Shown: positions 1 to 12,236, numbered from the stretch's first letter. The stretch is DNA of 64,000 nucleotides from Paragonimus westermani (GCA_008508345.1 QNGE01000837.1:62001-126000), one strand, 5' to 3'. Numbers and translations: made by a program. The notes: generated by a model from the letters alone, not told the origin.

Positions 1-19
1 GCAGATTGGTGGCGCACGA

Positions 20-286
20 TTATTCCCTACGAAATCCATGTTGCTGCTTAGTGATGAGTTCGAAGTCTTCAATCTTATCACGACAAAATTTATCTGGTAA
101 GCTGTTCATTAATTTGGATACCACTGAAAGCAACGGTATTAGTCGGTAGTTTTCGGTCCCGTCTCTGCAACCACCTCTGAAATCAGTGTAATTGTAGACT
201 GTTTCCGAGTTTCCGGTAAACCGCCGGTGGACAAATGGCTGTGATAAAACCGTGGCGCAACTTTTCAAGATGACAGAGGATATCAA
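20..286 (-). pseudogene. LINE reverse transcriptase, N-terminal motifs
   Basis: The frame contains ENYRLIPLLSVVSKLMNSL followed by KQQHGFRRE. These are two conserved blocks at the start of LINE reverse transcriptases (NYRPISLL..., then QHGFR...). The catalytic YxDD block would be encoded left of base 1. The frame is open for 88 codons, but the proline of the first block is leucine here. It continues the minus-strand element that runs through the first 3.1 kb. Confidence 0.8.
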
Positions 287-859
287 GTCAGGACCAGGTG
301 ATTAATGAGTTATTAAGTTCTCTAATTTGACTCTGGTTAGTGACATTGGGATTTAAAGTAATTCATTCAACTTACCATCTATGCGGTCAGAATTGTACGT
401 GATTTCAAAATGTGCACACTTACGTACTGTTAACCCATAGTGTTGACCGCCTTTGCATCTGTATTGATTAGTCCACCAAAGATTCGCAGCTGTGAAATGA
501 CAGCCGTACTCCTCATGTGTGATTTGATTTCTTTGTAGAAAAGTTTAGGAGCCACTTTTTGTTTTTCAGCAAGAACGCGTTTACAGCAAAATTGATCCGG
601 TTCAGTTTGCCCGGTTGCACTTCATAGACATCTAGACGCTCTGCTGGGCCGAGAACTTCTTACTGCAACATGGTCGCTGACGGCTTTGGAGATTTCCCCA
701 ACTATAAGCTGTCAGCAATCAACTGAGTTGAATGTAGGGAAGGAGCCAGGTCATTCAACCCCATTAAGCTGTCTCCACTCCTGCAAGTTTTCTTTTCTGA
801 TAAATCCTCGAGCCCGTGTTTTGAGGAATACGTCTAGTTCCTTCTAGAACGCCAAAGTT

Positions 860-1510
860 AGTTATCCATGGTCACTACAATCAACTGTAGCCGTAGTATT
901 CAGATTGCTGACCACGTCAACTTCGCTGATAGGAATGTAATCAGGACGAGACGACGCCTGACTCACCCACTACTTCGCATGGTCCTGAAAGTGCTGCAGC
1001 GTCCCAGCCTTCATTACTGCCTCGAGGAAGTGCCCAGAAGAAGGCAACGCTGCAGTATTGACTAAATGATTCTTGAATTCTAGCAACGGATAATTAAGAT
1101 TCCGGATTATCGGTGTTTGAGCATAACCTAAAGATGTCATTCTACGTACAGCGTATTGCAATGCCAAGCCGGAATCCTTGTACAACGAAAGCGGTCCGTA
1201 AATCACATCAAACAAACGAAAGAATTCTAGTATGACGTTAACTACCTGCCAGGCTGAATCCAAAAGATCCAGTAGCACCCTGTCACCAGTAATTGAGGCT
1301 TTTGGGTGCGACATCAAATAAACGGCTATACCACCTCCTTTACCGGTTTTCCACTCACTACAAGACCCATCATGCTGGGGATAGACAATTAGCCACCCCG
1401 CACTTCATTTTTATGCTAGGTCTTCGTAATGCCTACTATAGATGGGTTTCGCCCGGAATACAGGTTACACAGCTCGTCCAGTTTATTGAAGAGTGAGACC
1501 GCGTTTGTGT
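860..1510 (-). pseudogene. LINE ORF2 endonuclease domain (APE type), broken
   Basis: Reading the minus strand from about 1505, one frame gives NAVSLFNKLDELCNL and then NPSIVGITKT. This matches the start of a LINE endonuclease, where the last word is normally ITETW. After a frame change, residues of the frame 1317-970 give NLNYPLLEF (GDFNYP block) and HFLEAVMKAGTLQHFQ (the block before the PTR motif). Then comes CSDHG near base 870, the SDH catalytic signature. The enzyme nicks target DNA to prime reverse transcription. The mutated ETW and GD residues and the stops show it is inactive. Confidence 0.75.
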
Positions 1511-2260
1511 CAGAATAACACCAGGAGACAGTTTCGCTGTCTACAATATGCATAATAGATATATCTACTAGAGGCAATTCATCAAGTCAGAAATGCTGAA
1601 TCGGTGTGTTGTAACGTACTTTGAGGCCGCCATCCTCTATTGGAATGGTGGCGTAGAGGTTTTTGAAACCCTGAAGTGAATTTGACGTATTCATCAAGGT
1701 CATTTGAGGGTACTAGTAAATGCAGTAGCACCGAGTTGTATGATAGTTTATAGTTGTCTGCACTCTGATCTAATGCTTTTCGGTCTGTCAGAGTGGTGTG
1801 TGATCCAAATAGGCAACTGTGCGCGCGTTGCGGTCAAGCTGCATACGTCTGTTAAGAAGACTATTCTCAGAAGTCGAGGAGCACTTATAAAGGCCAAGTA
1901 AGCCGGCTTGGGCAAACGATTTACCGGTGACTGTTAGATCAGACAGACCAGTGAGTGACGCTAAGAATCTCCACTGGTCTAGTACGTGCACTGCTTGAGC
2001 GACTGCATAAGCGCTTTCGGTGGCAGGCACATTATGTGTAATAGTGCTCCTGAGCCTAAATTCATCAATTCCGTGGGCTTCAGATAGTAACTACAGACGT
2101 TTTTATTTATCTCGACCGGGTCGTGTCCCAACTGAGTTCTCAGCCCTGTTGTGGCTGATTTATTGCAACTCCATTAGCTTCTCAAAGTCGCCTGCGATGT
2201 GAGGAGTAAACTTAACTGGTGCGGCATGAAAAGGTACTTAGGGTCAGAGTCCTTCCGTAG

Positions 2261-2542
2261 TCACTGAAGTTCCTCTGGAGAGATATCAGGAAAACTTAAC
2301 TGTTTGAACAATCTTGAAACCTCCTTTCTGTCCTGCTGCACCCAAACGGCTAACATTGCTGAACTACTGTCAGATAGATTAAACACAATCATAGACCGAC
2401 ATACAGCTATGAGCCAGTCTAATGGTGTTATCTGGGGTGTGCTAGTGCTTGTGTTTGAGGTCTTTATTTCACAGTACCTATCAAGATGAATGGGTTGGAT
2501 TTTTCTCTGCTTCGTTACGTTCATTCTGAGTAGGTGGGTCAA
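2261..2542 (-). pseudogene. LINE ORF1 middle fragment
   Basis: A 93-residue minus-strand frame ends with RKEVSRLFKQLSFPDISPEE, which resembles the part of CR1-type ORF1 proteins just before the RNA-binding-like domain. It lies between the PHD finger and the endonuclease in the expected order. A following minus-strand stretch (about 2260-1788) can be read as more ORF1 with stops. The assignment depends mainly on position within the element. Confidence 0.4.
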
Positions 2543-2862
2543 CTATAGTTGCGGGTGTGTTTTTGGTTTTGATTAATTTGTGTATGCACGTCTGCCTGGT
2601 TAACAGAAAGTGAGGTATTGTTCTGATCAGCAAAACGAGCCTCTGAGCCAGCTGGCTTACTAGCTAGTTTTACAGTAGCTGGGAGGAGGTAGTATGGTTC
2701 GTGTTATCAAAATAGATCAGGTCAGTCGGCTGTTGAAACGACAGTCACTCACTCTGTTCGATTGGCCTTGCAATTTCTTTCTATCTAGGAGTTGTGTCCG
2801 CAGATTCAGATAAGCAAAGTGGGATATGAGGTGCATCTTCAATAAGGCAGCAGGTGTGGCGC

Positions 2863-3102
2863 TTACTGAGTGGCAGGCTCTGTGTCACATTCCGACACCC
2901 TTCTGAGGACACGGTAACTAAACAGGCACAGCACGTATCTTAGGTTTTCAGCTGGGTTCTCTCTCAAGTTCTTGAAGACAGAAGGCGGAACCAGTCCACA
3001 GGTTGAGTGAGCTTGAAAATTGCACAGATGACAGGTTAGAATCCTACTATTTTTGTGCAACCCCTTGTCGTAGACCGCACATCTTGAAGGCATGATCGAC
3101 AA
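2863..3102 (-). pseudogene. LINE ORF1 fragment with PHD-like zinc finger
   Basis: An open frame of 79 residues carries a finger of the form C-x2-(C)-x13-C-x2-C-x4-H-x2-C followed by a spaced cysteine. It is visible as CAVYDKG, then LTCHLC, QAHSTC and YVLC. The second cysteine of the first pair is a tyrosine (CAVY where CAVC is expected), which would disable zinc binding. PHD-like fingers at the head of ORF1 are known in CR1/L2-type LINEs, where ORF1 protein binds nucleic acid. It lies upstream, in the same orientation, of the endonuclease and RT fragments. Confidence 0.55.
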
Positions 3103-3417
3103 AGCGCCCTCTAAATTGTAACAATCATTTCACTATAGACACACCGTAAACAATTAACAGTCAAACATTCAAGAATACTCAGACTTTTGACAATCACACG
3201 GATGACGCTTAGAACTGCGAGAAACACCGCAACGTATAACTCGAGAGGTAACCAAAAATATGAAGTAGTTCACCTTGTTGATGTCGCATGAAAGGTAGAG
3301 TGCAAAGGGTCAGTATTTTTCTGCAGATGACGCTCAGATTTGATTGGGGTCGGATGCGAGATGGTTTATTTTCACCAGGCAGACGACGTTGACCCCAAAT
3401 AGGTAGGACGTCTGCTA
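3103..3417. other. Spacer, nothing recognised
   Basis: This stretch lies between the minus-strand CR1 element and a plus-strand LINE-like remnant. I see no frame, repeat or promoter that I can name; it may hold the eroded 5' leader of the CR1 copy. Confidence 0.3.
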
Positions 3418-4421
3418 GTGTCCAACGAAATTATTAAGTTGGTTAGATTTGTGATACTACCCCAGTTGCACTACACGCTTACCGCCGGTGGCGAAATCAG
3501 AAGTGTAGGCATCAGGCGAAGAATTTCGTCCGAACACTTGTCGTCTTCGTGTGCAACGAAGCGACCGAATATCGGGCTCGAAATCAAGCAACTGGAATTG
3601 AGAGGGTGTTACGCCGGTAGGACAACGCGTTCGCTGGTCAGAATATTGATCACTCAGGGGGTGGGTTTAGTGTAGGTGTCATTACGGATGCATGACCAGT
3701 GGCTGATCGGGATCCTGGTGCGTTCTCAACAATTTCAGCGCCGTGGGATTGATAGCATCAGTCAAATGGCCGTGCAATTATTGACCAATGAGATACCGAT
3801 CTGTTGGCAGGTCGGGAGAATGCGCCTCTATGGGGTGGAATCAGCGCCGATGTTTGTCTGGAATAGAACATGCGTTTCCCCGTGCCTCATTGTTACTGTG
3901 GAAGGGGTGGTAAATGTCCGGTCAGGAGACTCCTTATGTTCGATCAGAAGAATAACGACATTATTGGAAGGAGCTGGAAACGCACTTCTGTATGTCACTA
4001 AAAGTCATATTTTGTGGTTGACGATACACAATTTTGCACGTATGAGTATACGGGGAAGTACTCCGGAGTTGTGCTTCCTAAGCTCTGCAGTATATCCGTA
4101 AAATACTGCTACTGCTAGATAGCGCTTCGAAAATGTGGTCGAATGAATTCAAGCTGAGTATCCTGAGAGGAATTAACACGAAGAAAACACTTGTAACTTT
4201 AAAGTGCTGAAATGTACGTCTGTTCACCAGGTCGCAGAGCGCAAAAACCGACGGACGAACAAAGACAAATTGTTGTCATTGTGGATTTTATCAGCAAAAC
4301 CCACGTACTGTTTCAAAGAGGATTCAACATTAACACTAGTAAGGAGTGTATGTATAATACCGCTGTATGGAAACTAAACTATGCACATCTTATTTACAAG
4401 AAAAATCACACATTAATATAA
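3418..4421 (+). pseudogene. Remnant resembling the 3' half of an R2/NeSL-type LINE (post-RT region and restriction-like endonuclease)
   Basis: Two plus-strand frames in the same phase (3418-3675 and 3676-4101, one TAG between) are followed by a further frame at 4212-4421. The first has LVRFVILPQLHYTL and then NIGLEIKQLELR. These resemble the thumb region of R2-lineage proteins, where an ILP..H.L block is followed by a GGLGI..L block. The last frame has AQKPTDEQRQIVVIVDF. That recalls the K/R-P-D ... D core of the restriction-like endonuclease of these elements, with an inserted threonine. The expected CCHC knuckle between them is not intact. No RT catalytic block is visible upstream. Family-level similarity is by eye only; an unrelated open stretch is the alternative. 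Confidence 0.4.
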
Positions 4422-4756
4422 CAGACGGGTAGGCTGGTGTTAATGGTCTTGAAATGCCTTCAGACAAACCAAATGAAATTTGGATATCCTGAACTTTAAA
4501 TGATAAATATCTGGCAGTAAATTGGCACCACTCAGGCAAATCTCCATGCTGAAGAATAAGCCACTGAAATCCATTGCTATTAACAACTGAAAAAAGCATT
4601 AGCGTATCCATAGGTAAAGTCAGATAACCATGAACTGTTCGAGAAATCCTGCTACGACAGTCGATCCTCTGAATCACTTGGTGAACTTCATATGAGACAG
4701 TGGGACAGGTGGATAACTGAGTCGGAATTTGAAATTTCCAAGCTCCTAGCGTAGCT
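4422..4756. other. Spacer, nothing recognised
   Basis: No coding or repeat signal that I can name. A 95-codon minus-strand frame (4677-4390) shows no family features. Confidence 0.3.
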
Positions 4757-4830
4757 TCGTAGCTTGGCTGGTAGATCGGCTACCGAGTTTGACAGTGCTG
4801 TATATTTTGCGGGTTCAAATCCAGCGACGG
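4757..4830 (+). repeat. tRNA-derived SINE head (A and B boxes)
   Basis: An A-box-like sequence, TAGCTTGGCTGGTAG (4760-4774), is followed 36 bases later by a perfect B-box core, GGGTTCAAATCC (4811-4822). This is the internal RNA polymerase III promoter layout of a tRNA. The cloverleaf is not preserved (no clean acceptor pairing), so a tRNA-derived SINE or tRNA pseudogene is likelier than a functional tRNA. A small hairpin GCTTCGCGAAGC follows directly at about 4830-4841. Confidence 0.5.
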
Positions 4831-4841
4831 CTTCGCGAAGC

Positions 4842-7351
4842 TATGATACTTCACAGTTGGATCTCCAGTAAATTTTGATGAGTTTATGGCCTGTACAAGC
4901 CACGTAAACGGAATTACAACAACATTCACCAGTAACTGTGAGAAAATAGTACATCTAAAACAGGACCATCAAAAAATTTCAAAAGCACACTTTTTATGTT
5001 AGCAAACAGTAGTCAGGCCCATCAGGATTAATCATTATGTGGGAGAACAAAACTTTGATGAATCACTTTTGTTGAAGTAACTAGTAGTCAGTTACTTAAT
5101 TCTGGTTGGGTGTTGCTACCTTGCAAATTTTAACTCAGTGCTGCTCGATCTACGCAGCTGAATGCATTGGTCTAGTCCAAAAAACAAGCAAGTAGCCTTT
5201 CATTTTATTCAGTATAGGTAGAGTAAGGTGAGCAAGGCCGAACGTCGGCAGAAACATCGATCTCAATCAACCGTAGATCCAACGAAGAGGACTGCCGTTG
5301 GCTAGCTGAGCTGGCACTGCTGCAGGTGCAAGTTTACAGAACATTTTCAGGGTTACGTGGTGAAAGTTATAGGGTATAGTTAGGAAGAACCCAGTTTAGA
5401 AATCCGAGTTTTCTGTACAATGTTCCAGCAGCCAGCAAGCAACACGCTGAAAATGCTGACAAATTCGTGTATAAGGAATGCGTCTGACATGTCTGGCAGA
5501 TACCTTGTGGTAATTAATGTAATAGGGCCAGGTTACCTGCGTAGATGAACCAGGTAGCACAACTTGGGGAATTGACTGTGATTATTCTATACTACTCATT
5601 GAGTATACCCAGTAGCCTAATAAGAATAAAGAAAAATGGCGTGAGTGTTGATATCAATCACCGTCGTCTTTCAAAAAAGGGAGCTCGCAGCGAAAGTCGG
5701 GAGTGAGTGTATATTTTGTATGCAAAGCCTTGCTGAACGAACAGCCACCTTGCAGTTGGCAAGCTATGCGGCGTTATGTCAGATGTTCCGTATAGTGCAT
5801 GCTAGTAAGATGATACATTGTAACAGAAATTGCATGCTGTCTGTTTAACCACCACTCACTGGTAGGATAAAGCAGTTAAGAAGGGAATTCATTCGATACG
5901 ACTCTGTGACTGTGATGGTGGTGAAGTGCAAAGACGATAAGAAGGGCTGCTGCAAAAAACACTAATCCTGCTTGATAGTAGTAGCCCGGCTACTTGTACT
6001 GTAACGGTATATAGAAATCCGATTCATCCGGCGACCAAAAGTGTGTTTGGTACCAGATCTAAAGATGTAACCGTGGAGGGTTTACCAAAGAAGAAAAAGA
6101 GTAACTGTGCAGTGAAAAACCCAAATGCTTGGTGTTGTTACGTGAAAACGTGTTACAGATTGAGGTAAAATTCAGAAATAACTTCATTTTCCCGTTTCTA
6201 CCAATTTATCATGCAATTTAACCGGTCATACTCGCCAAAAATAATTAGAGAAGTTTGAAAACCTGATATGACGCTTCAAAGATTTTTCAGTTTACAGGGT
6301 CATACCAATATCACGGTATGCCCCATTTCCTAGTCAGTCTAAGTGTTGTTGAATAGGAGGTGTACTTGTGACAGTTAGCTGAGATTTGGTTTAAATAACG
6401 TAGAGGCCACTTACACTTCAGCCCATTATTCGTAATCAAATAAGTATTGGCACACTCCCAACCACAACAGTACAATACACTCGAGTTTTGCTCTTTTTGT
6501 GGCTTGTCAGCAACACATCCTTGTTTTCCTCGAAGTGTGTACTTTGGCTCGCACGTTGACCGCTGTTCCATTCATTCACAATAGGCATCATCCAATTTTC
6601 CTAAGCCACTCACGTTCCTAAGTGTGCCTGTGGTTAACGATAAGTCTGACTGATAGCACGAAGGAGAAACACAATAAATGTTCTGTTAATTTTAACTTAT
6701 ATCCGCTCGATCAAGGCTTTTTTCGAGTTGAAAACACAGAAATCATCGAAAGTGTTGAGCGATATTTCGCTTTCTGATAAAGGGCGAGTGACTTTGGTTG
6801 CTCCAAATTGTGCACAACTCAGCAACGAAGCTTTCAAACTCCTAGATATGTTTCTGCCAGCCGTTTCTTAAGGAAGCAGTAGATTTGGGCTTCCTTCTCA
6901 TTAGCTCAGCTTGTCAGTAGCACATATCTTTGTCATGGCAGCAATTTGAAATGGGTCAACCGTTTCACTGGCCAACTGTGTTGCCCGCATTTAACCTCAC
7001 TGACCTTACACTAAGCAGGACCGAATCATCGTATTCAAACGCCCCGCCGTTGTTCGTCTGTGGCCAATGACCAGTCTACCTACTAATATGGATGCGGAAC
7101 GCTACTGTTTGTTGATTTCAGTCGGAGAACAAGTAGGCATGACTAGCAGATAAAACAAAAATCTTTGATTATATCTAACCTGGTGGGTAATATTCTTGAA
7201 TACTGATGAGTGGGTCGAAATATGGTGAACTCAGAGTTTATCAACACTCAAGCTTGATTGCAGCCTTGACAGTCTCGTAGATCTTGCGGATGTTCCCTTC
7301 TGAAATGAAACAATTAACTAGAATTTGGCTCTTCATAAAGTATAGCTTTAG
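4842..7351. other. 2.5 kb without recognisable features
   Basis: Only short frames (67 codons at 5645-5848 plus, 86 codons at 6571-6311 minus) with no family signatures. Moderately AT-rich, no tandem repeats seen. Could be intergenic, intronic or very old repeat. Confidence 0.3.
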
Positions 7352-7861
7352 AATATATCCGGGTTACGAATGAGATCTGGACTGCAACCAAACTTCCGTG
7401 AGTCAGCCGTGTTGGCCATTGTGGTAGTGTCCTCACGCGATCAAAAAATAACCGGGGCCCCTGATTATTTTCCAGCTTGCCAGCCAGCACTGAGGAATAT
7501 CGGAAGTGTTTGTCTTATTATGAAAGTTGCAGTCATACCTCGACAGTGTTCGTTACGTGTTTATGGTTTCTCTTTGTGGACTTACATTAAACACTTGACA
7601 GACAAACTTTATGTTAATCCAACTGCGGGAAAAATTAGTGTATTTTTGCCCAGTGAGTCGTCGGCTGGACTACTGTCTGCGCAAATAGATATGCATTCAG
7701 TAAACGGAACGGGTCTTTTATTATGTTTTCTAAGCACAGCATTGAAAAAAACTGAAAACTCATCACACCGGGACCTAAAGATGGTCAGTAGTGTGCTAAG
7801 AGAAATTGAAATTCATGCCCTTTTAGCCAGGAGCACGATCAAAATCAATTCACAGTATTAG
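7352..7861 (+). other. Uncharacterised open frame (~170 codons)
   Basis: An uninterrupted frame runs from after a TAG near 7350 to a stop at 7861; the first ATG is at 7370 (163 codons). I do not recognise the protein. It has no signal peptide, zinc finger, RT or nuclease motif; a mildly hydrophobic patch lies near residues 12-20 and another near 112-122. At the base composition here, one frame this long by chance in 64 kb would not be surprising, so it may be noise, a decayed element or an exon. No splice context was established. Confidence 0.15.
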
Positions 7862-10422
7862 GGCACCAGAGGGAATGAAAATATCACGTTATGAAAGAAT
7901 GTCAACTGCAAGTTTTGTCTGTCTCCCAAACAGCAACTTGTCGGGCGCAACAAAACGTGGCTAATAGATCATATTACTTGATAACACTAAACTTGAAAGA
8001 CACTGTTTCTCTCCTTCACCAGTCAATACCTGTTTATCCATTCTTCTTCTGGTATAATTTACACTAGCTGTTGGTCCAAACAGATCAAAGAATAGAACTC
8101 GGTGAACATCGAGAGAGAACTGACGAAATCAATTAGCAGCACAGTCATAGCACCTCTGGCAGATACTGATCGCCAGGTTGATCCAACCCAGGCCTCCTGG
8201 TTGCTCAAGAATTTCTGGTTAACCACTCCAGTTAGGTTAAACAACGTATGTTAGCCACCACCGAACCGATCATCATACAGTCACGCAATCACAACTTTTA
8301 CTCACGCGGTAATTTATATGTGCCCCCAGTAGCTATGATAGCCAAAGGTAAAATCACTAGCCTGCGATCTCACCCAAAATCTTGTTCATCACTCTGTGAC
8401 GCATTAGTGCGATGAACCCAAAAACCATCCACCATTAATACTGGTGACTTGACTTTCCAGTGGCTTGATTACAGGTTTCAAAATTTTGTAGCACTTTCCA
8501 CGGTCAAATGACATTCCACTTAATCTCCTGGTTTTTATACGCAAGTTTAAATACCCTCAGTCCTTGTACTTACGTGAATACACTGTCAGTTTATTAAGGA
8601 ATTCAGTGTTTATTGGAAAACTGATTGGTTAAACGCTTCCTCAGCCATAATGAATAATATTCAAACCCATTCACATTTCAGAGTTTCGGGTGGAAGTTCC
8701 AACGTTTATTCGACTTGGTGTTGTGAACTATAGATACCACCACCATAGGACAAGTATGGTAGGCGGTTTGGCTGACTGAAACTAAACAGCCCAATAATGG
8801 CTGATATACAGTGCTTGAACAGTTTGATTTGGTTAACTTTAGCCCAGCTGACTGCACAATTAATCATCACATAGTCATACGAATGATTTCAAACGGCGAT
8901 ATTTACATCGAGAGTGCCAACACCTAACTTCATCAGTCTTATCCTGCGCTATACGGGGTACTGTCCTTTGGTCTGTAGTTTGTGAAGTACAAACATTCAC
9001 TCATTCTGTCAACTCATCCAAACACAAATATTTTGTTATATAACATCAAAGATATTAAAAAAACAGGCGTAAAGTATCCACAGACGGAAGATTTTCATGT
9101 TTTAGACACAATGCCACCAGAAAATGTAGCAAATCAGTTGCATGGGATTGCATCAACCTATTGACAACTGAGAGCTTGATAAAAATTGCCACATTGCTAG
9201 TCCCGAGTGGCAAATTGATGAATAATATATGCACCACTGTCGTGGTGATCAAGACAGCTTCTTTTTAGAACGGTACGTGTTAGGGCTATTTTCAATTAAA
9301 AATGTATTTTCTTTAATGTTTATTCCAGTGGATGTGCAGAAAACATGCTTAATGGTCTGTTAGTGTTGCGTAAAATAAGGTTCAACTTCTGCTTCAGCAG
9401 CACGAAGTTAATGAAGTCTGGGTGCTGCTCAAATCACTAAACTCTGAGTGGTACAAAGCGGTCTAAATCCCAAACTTATTGTTTATTCGGGTCTACCACT
9501 AAGAGATGGATTTTGACTTCTGACAGTGCTAAAGCCCAAAAATATTGTTGATGCTGAAACCAGCATGTCTACTGACAGCTTTTGCAAATCTGTACCGAGT
9601 TACTGGACACGCTCAATGAAAGAGGAAAGGATTTAGTGACCGGGGCCTGCGACTTGCAAAACGTCAATAAATTCCTTGCTACTTGTCAACTGTAAGTAGC
9701 TAAGAGAAACTACAACTGACTACAAACATTTGTCGAAGCAGGTGGACAGTTCCATGACTTACAGCGCAACCCCAGCGTAGTGAGTTACTTTATTTTAAAT
9801 ACGCATGCTCTACATGAACCGGTCGCTTCTAACCTCATCGGAGGGGTTTCAATTTTGGGCAATGAAAACTCATGGGTTAGAAAGTATGCGTAAATGTGGC
9901 ACCTGATTAGAAATGGACAATCACCTTTCCACTGCATCTTCACGGTATACCTTTACCATTTAGGTAATATGAGGTTTTCTATTTTCGAGTTACTTTCTTG
10001 CTGACAACAATCGGTGAATTAAACAGAGACGCCCGATGACAAAGTAGTGGTTATCATCCGTTGTTAGGAAGCGCTGTGATCGATCTTGCCAATTCTCCCG
10101 CTTTCTCTTGCTAGATTTCGTTCCGGTATATCTAGTAGTAACAGTGAAGGAATTTCACGGTACACGTCGATAGTTGAATGCTCGGCAGTTTCAAAACGCT
10201 TGTTTGATACAAAAATGTTTGAGATAGTTGATACTTATGATCCATAATGCAATATTTTGCTAAGTTATTGAGGTTAATGAAGTAAGTTGTCGGATAAATT
10301 ATAACAAGAAAATCGTGGCCAGACGCAGTGGCACATACAGATTTGGAACGGGACCGAGCTGAGAATGTGCACACACACATTTAGGAAAATGAGAATGAAA
10401 CTAACCAAAGTCGGAAACATTA
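7862..10422. other. 2.6 kb without recognisable features
   Basis: Short frames only, in both strands, with no motif. No tandem or inverted repeats found by eye. Confidence 0.3.
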
Positions 10423-10962
10423 CATGAAGTCAACGGTTCACATTATTTAAAATGGTGAAACAAATAACTCGAGAGTGTTTTCAACTTTAGCAAAACGACG
10501 TCGTATACCTATTGTTTGTGAGGTACTTTTTCTATGTACCACAAATCTTGTATTGCATATTCGTGATTTTTGCATAATCTCAGTGGTGCTAACTTCCATT
10601 ACCATCTGCAAAACATGTTTATTCACCGTTCCGTTATTTCGTTGCTGGAAAATTTGAAAATCTGTTTGCTTTTGATAAGTTAGCCGAGAATTATTACACC
10701 AGTTTCACGCAAATACTTTGCAGCTGACTTTCTTGCGTTGACAGTATAAATGTGAAAGACAGATGAGAATGCTCGAATTGTGGATCAAAAGACGAGATAA
10801 TAGCATGACGTAAGTTCTAAATGTGATCGATAAATAAATTAAATGAAGACAAAGGCGACATACCACTTTGAAAATGGTGGAACAGACTAGCAAACTGGAT
10901 AAATTTCAAAACGCATGGTCGTCCGTGGCGATCAGTTGTGTGGCATATACCTATCAATTGTG
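10423..10962 (+). repeat. Diverged direct repeat, units about 100 bp, offset about 420 bp
   Basis: The unit at 10423-10519 (ATGAAGTCAA... TTTAAAATGGTGAAACA ... CGTATACCTATTGTTTGTGA) reappears at 10842-10962 as ATGAAGACAA ... TTTGAAAATGGTGGAACA ... ATATACCTATCAATTGTGA. A small insertion precedes the last block. The second copy follows the first in the same orientation. Either an old local duplication or two copies of one unclassified repeat. Confidence 0.35.
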
Positions 10963-12236
10963 AATAAACGGATTAGCAACATCCGATCACACACTCTGCT
11001 TCCTGCTTTTTTAAGCGATTCGGGGTTCAATACAATGTATGAGATTTCACTGTGATATCTACTTTCCGGAGACAGGCCAAATGTTTGTTGTAAGGTGGGG
11101 ACAACGAAAATTCACTATGGAGAACAGCTAAAGGACCGCAGAGTGTTCCTTGCGTAGAGATGTCTGCCATATGGAGAGTGACTGTTTGAGAGAGGTTACT
11201 ATTCATATATATACTATGATACATAACTGACAAAAAATTCCAAGCCATGAACGCTGGGAGGAAATGTCCGCTCTGTTTTAAAAGACTAAACCACCATTGG
11301 TGCAAGAGACGTTGTCGAACGGGGCCAAGCGTCAAACCAATGTGGCCATCGAGGAAGAGAGTTACGGTGATGGGGACGGTTTTGTCCACCCCATTTAGTT
11401 CAGTGGGACAGCGTGAATGTTTCGTTGACGTTATTTAGTCGAACTTTTTGGGAACTGGAGATGGGGGTGTTCCAGGTTTAACTACGTAATAGTCGTCCCT
11501 AAGCAGCCATAACAAGCAAAGGGCTTTAGTCATCTTTGTGTCAAATTACTTGGATAAGCAATGCGGTCCACCAAAGGCAGTGGATATGATTATTGCCTGA
11601 AAAATAACGTTTAACACATAATCTAATTTGTGATGGCCAAAATGCAATTTTTTTTAATTAAATGAATTGACGAACACAATTTGACCTGGTATATTTTGAT
11701 ATATATTCTTGCCCCAAGTGTAACGCATACTGCTTTATTATACCATTTTATTTATTTATTTTATTTAGTAGTGAACTGATGTAATTATGTTTCGGATAGC
11801 CCCCATTAAATCATCATGAATAAAAGACGGTTTGGCAACTGGTCTATTTTTAGTTACTCAGCAATATATAGTTACACAGCAATATATAACACCATGATTA
11901 TCGAGCAAGTAAAGTCATAAACAATTTGTCACGTAATTATGTCAAACGATTATGAAATGGAGAGCAATTACGTGGCCACTTTGACTTCCGGAGGTGTCAA
12001 ATTAGAAAGTGGAGCCGTGATAACCGTAGGATTGGGAAAAATCACTTCTGAGTGCACAACGGTGGATTGTGCAACCGAAATCCGATAACTTCTAAGGTGA
12101 CCAAAATTGGACTCATCTGGACTCGCAGTCAAGCAAGCGGAAGTGGGCTGGAAAGTCAATTCGTATGAGACTGGTTGCCCTGAGTCAAAGAGATGTGCCA
12201 GGATTATTATCGGAATAGACGTTCTTCTTTAGTCAG
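10963..12236. other. AT-rich stretch with low-complexity tracts
   Basis: Frames at 11027-11389 (minus) and 11247-11438 (plus) show no family signal. The part 11640-11780 is rich in T and TTTA runs. A short tandem repeat sits at 11852-11887 (separate entry). Confidence 0.3.
11852..11887 (+). repeat. 18-bp tandem repeat, two units
   Basis: The unit AGTTACTCAGCAATATAT is followed immediately by AGTTACACAGCAATATAT, differing at one position. A two-copy minisatellite seed in AT-rich sequence. Confidence 0.8.

Larger units (their letters stand above)
1..3102 (-). mobile_element. CR1-type non-LTR retrotransposon (LINE), decayed, cut by window edge
   Basis: Minus-strand frames follow the order of a CR1-clade LINE: a PHD-like finger (about 3102-2863), an ORF1 middle part (2542-2261), an apurinic-type endonuclease (about 1510-860) and the first reverse transcriptase motifs (286-20). 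The catalytic part of the RT would lie left of base 1. Such elements copy themselves through RNA by target-primed reverse transcription. The reading frame is broken many times by stops and shifts, so this is a dead copy. The order and spacing of four independent matches make the call firm as a LINE; the exact clade rests on the PHD finger plus endonuclease layout. The 5' end is not defined. Confidence 0.8.

Noticed and set aside
7203..7225. CTGATGAGTGGGTCGAAA, resembling a hammerhead core
   Set aside because: Stem II would be one or two pairs only, and no stem III or stem I partner was found.
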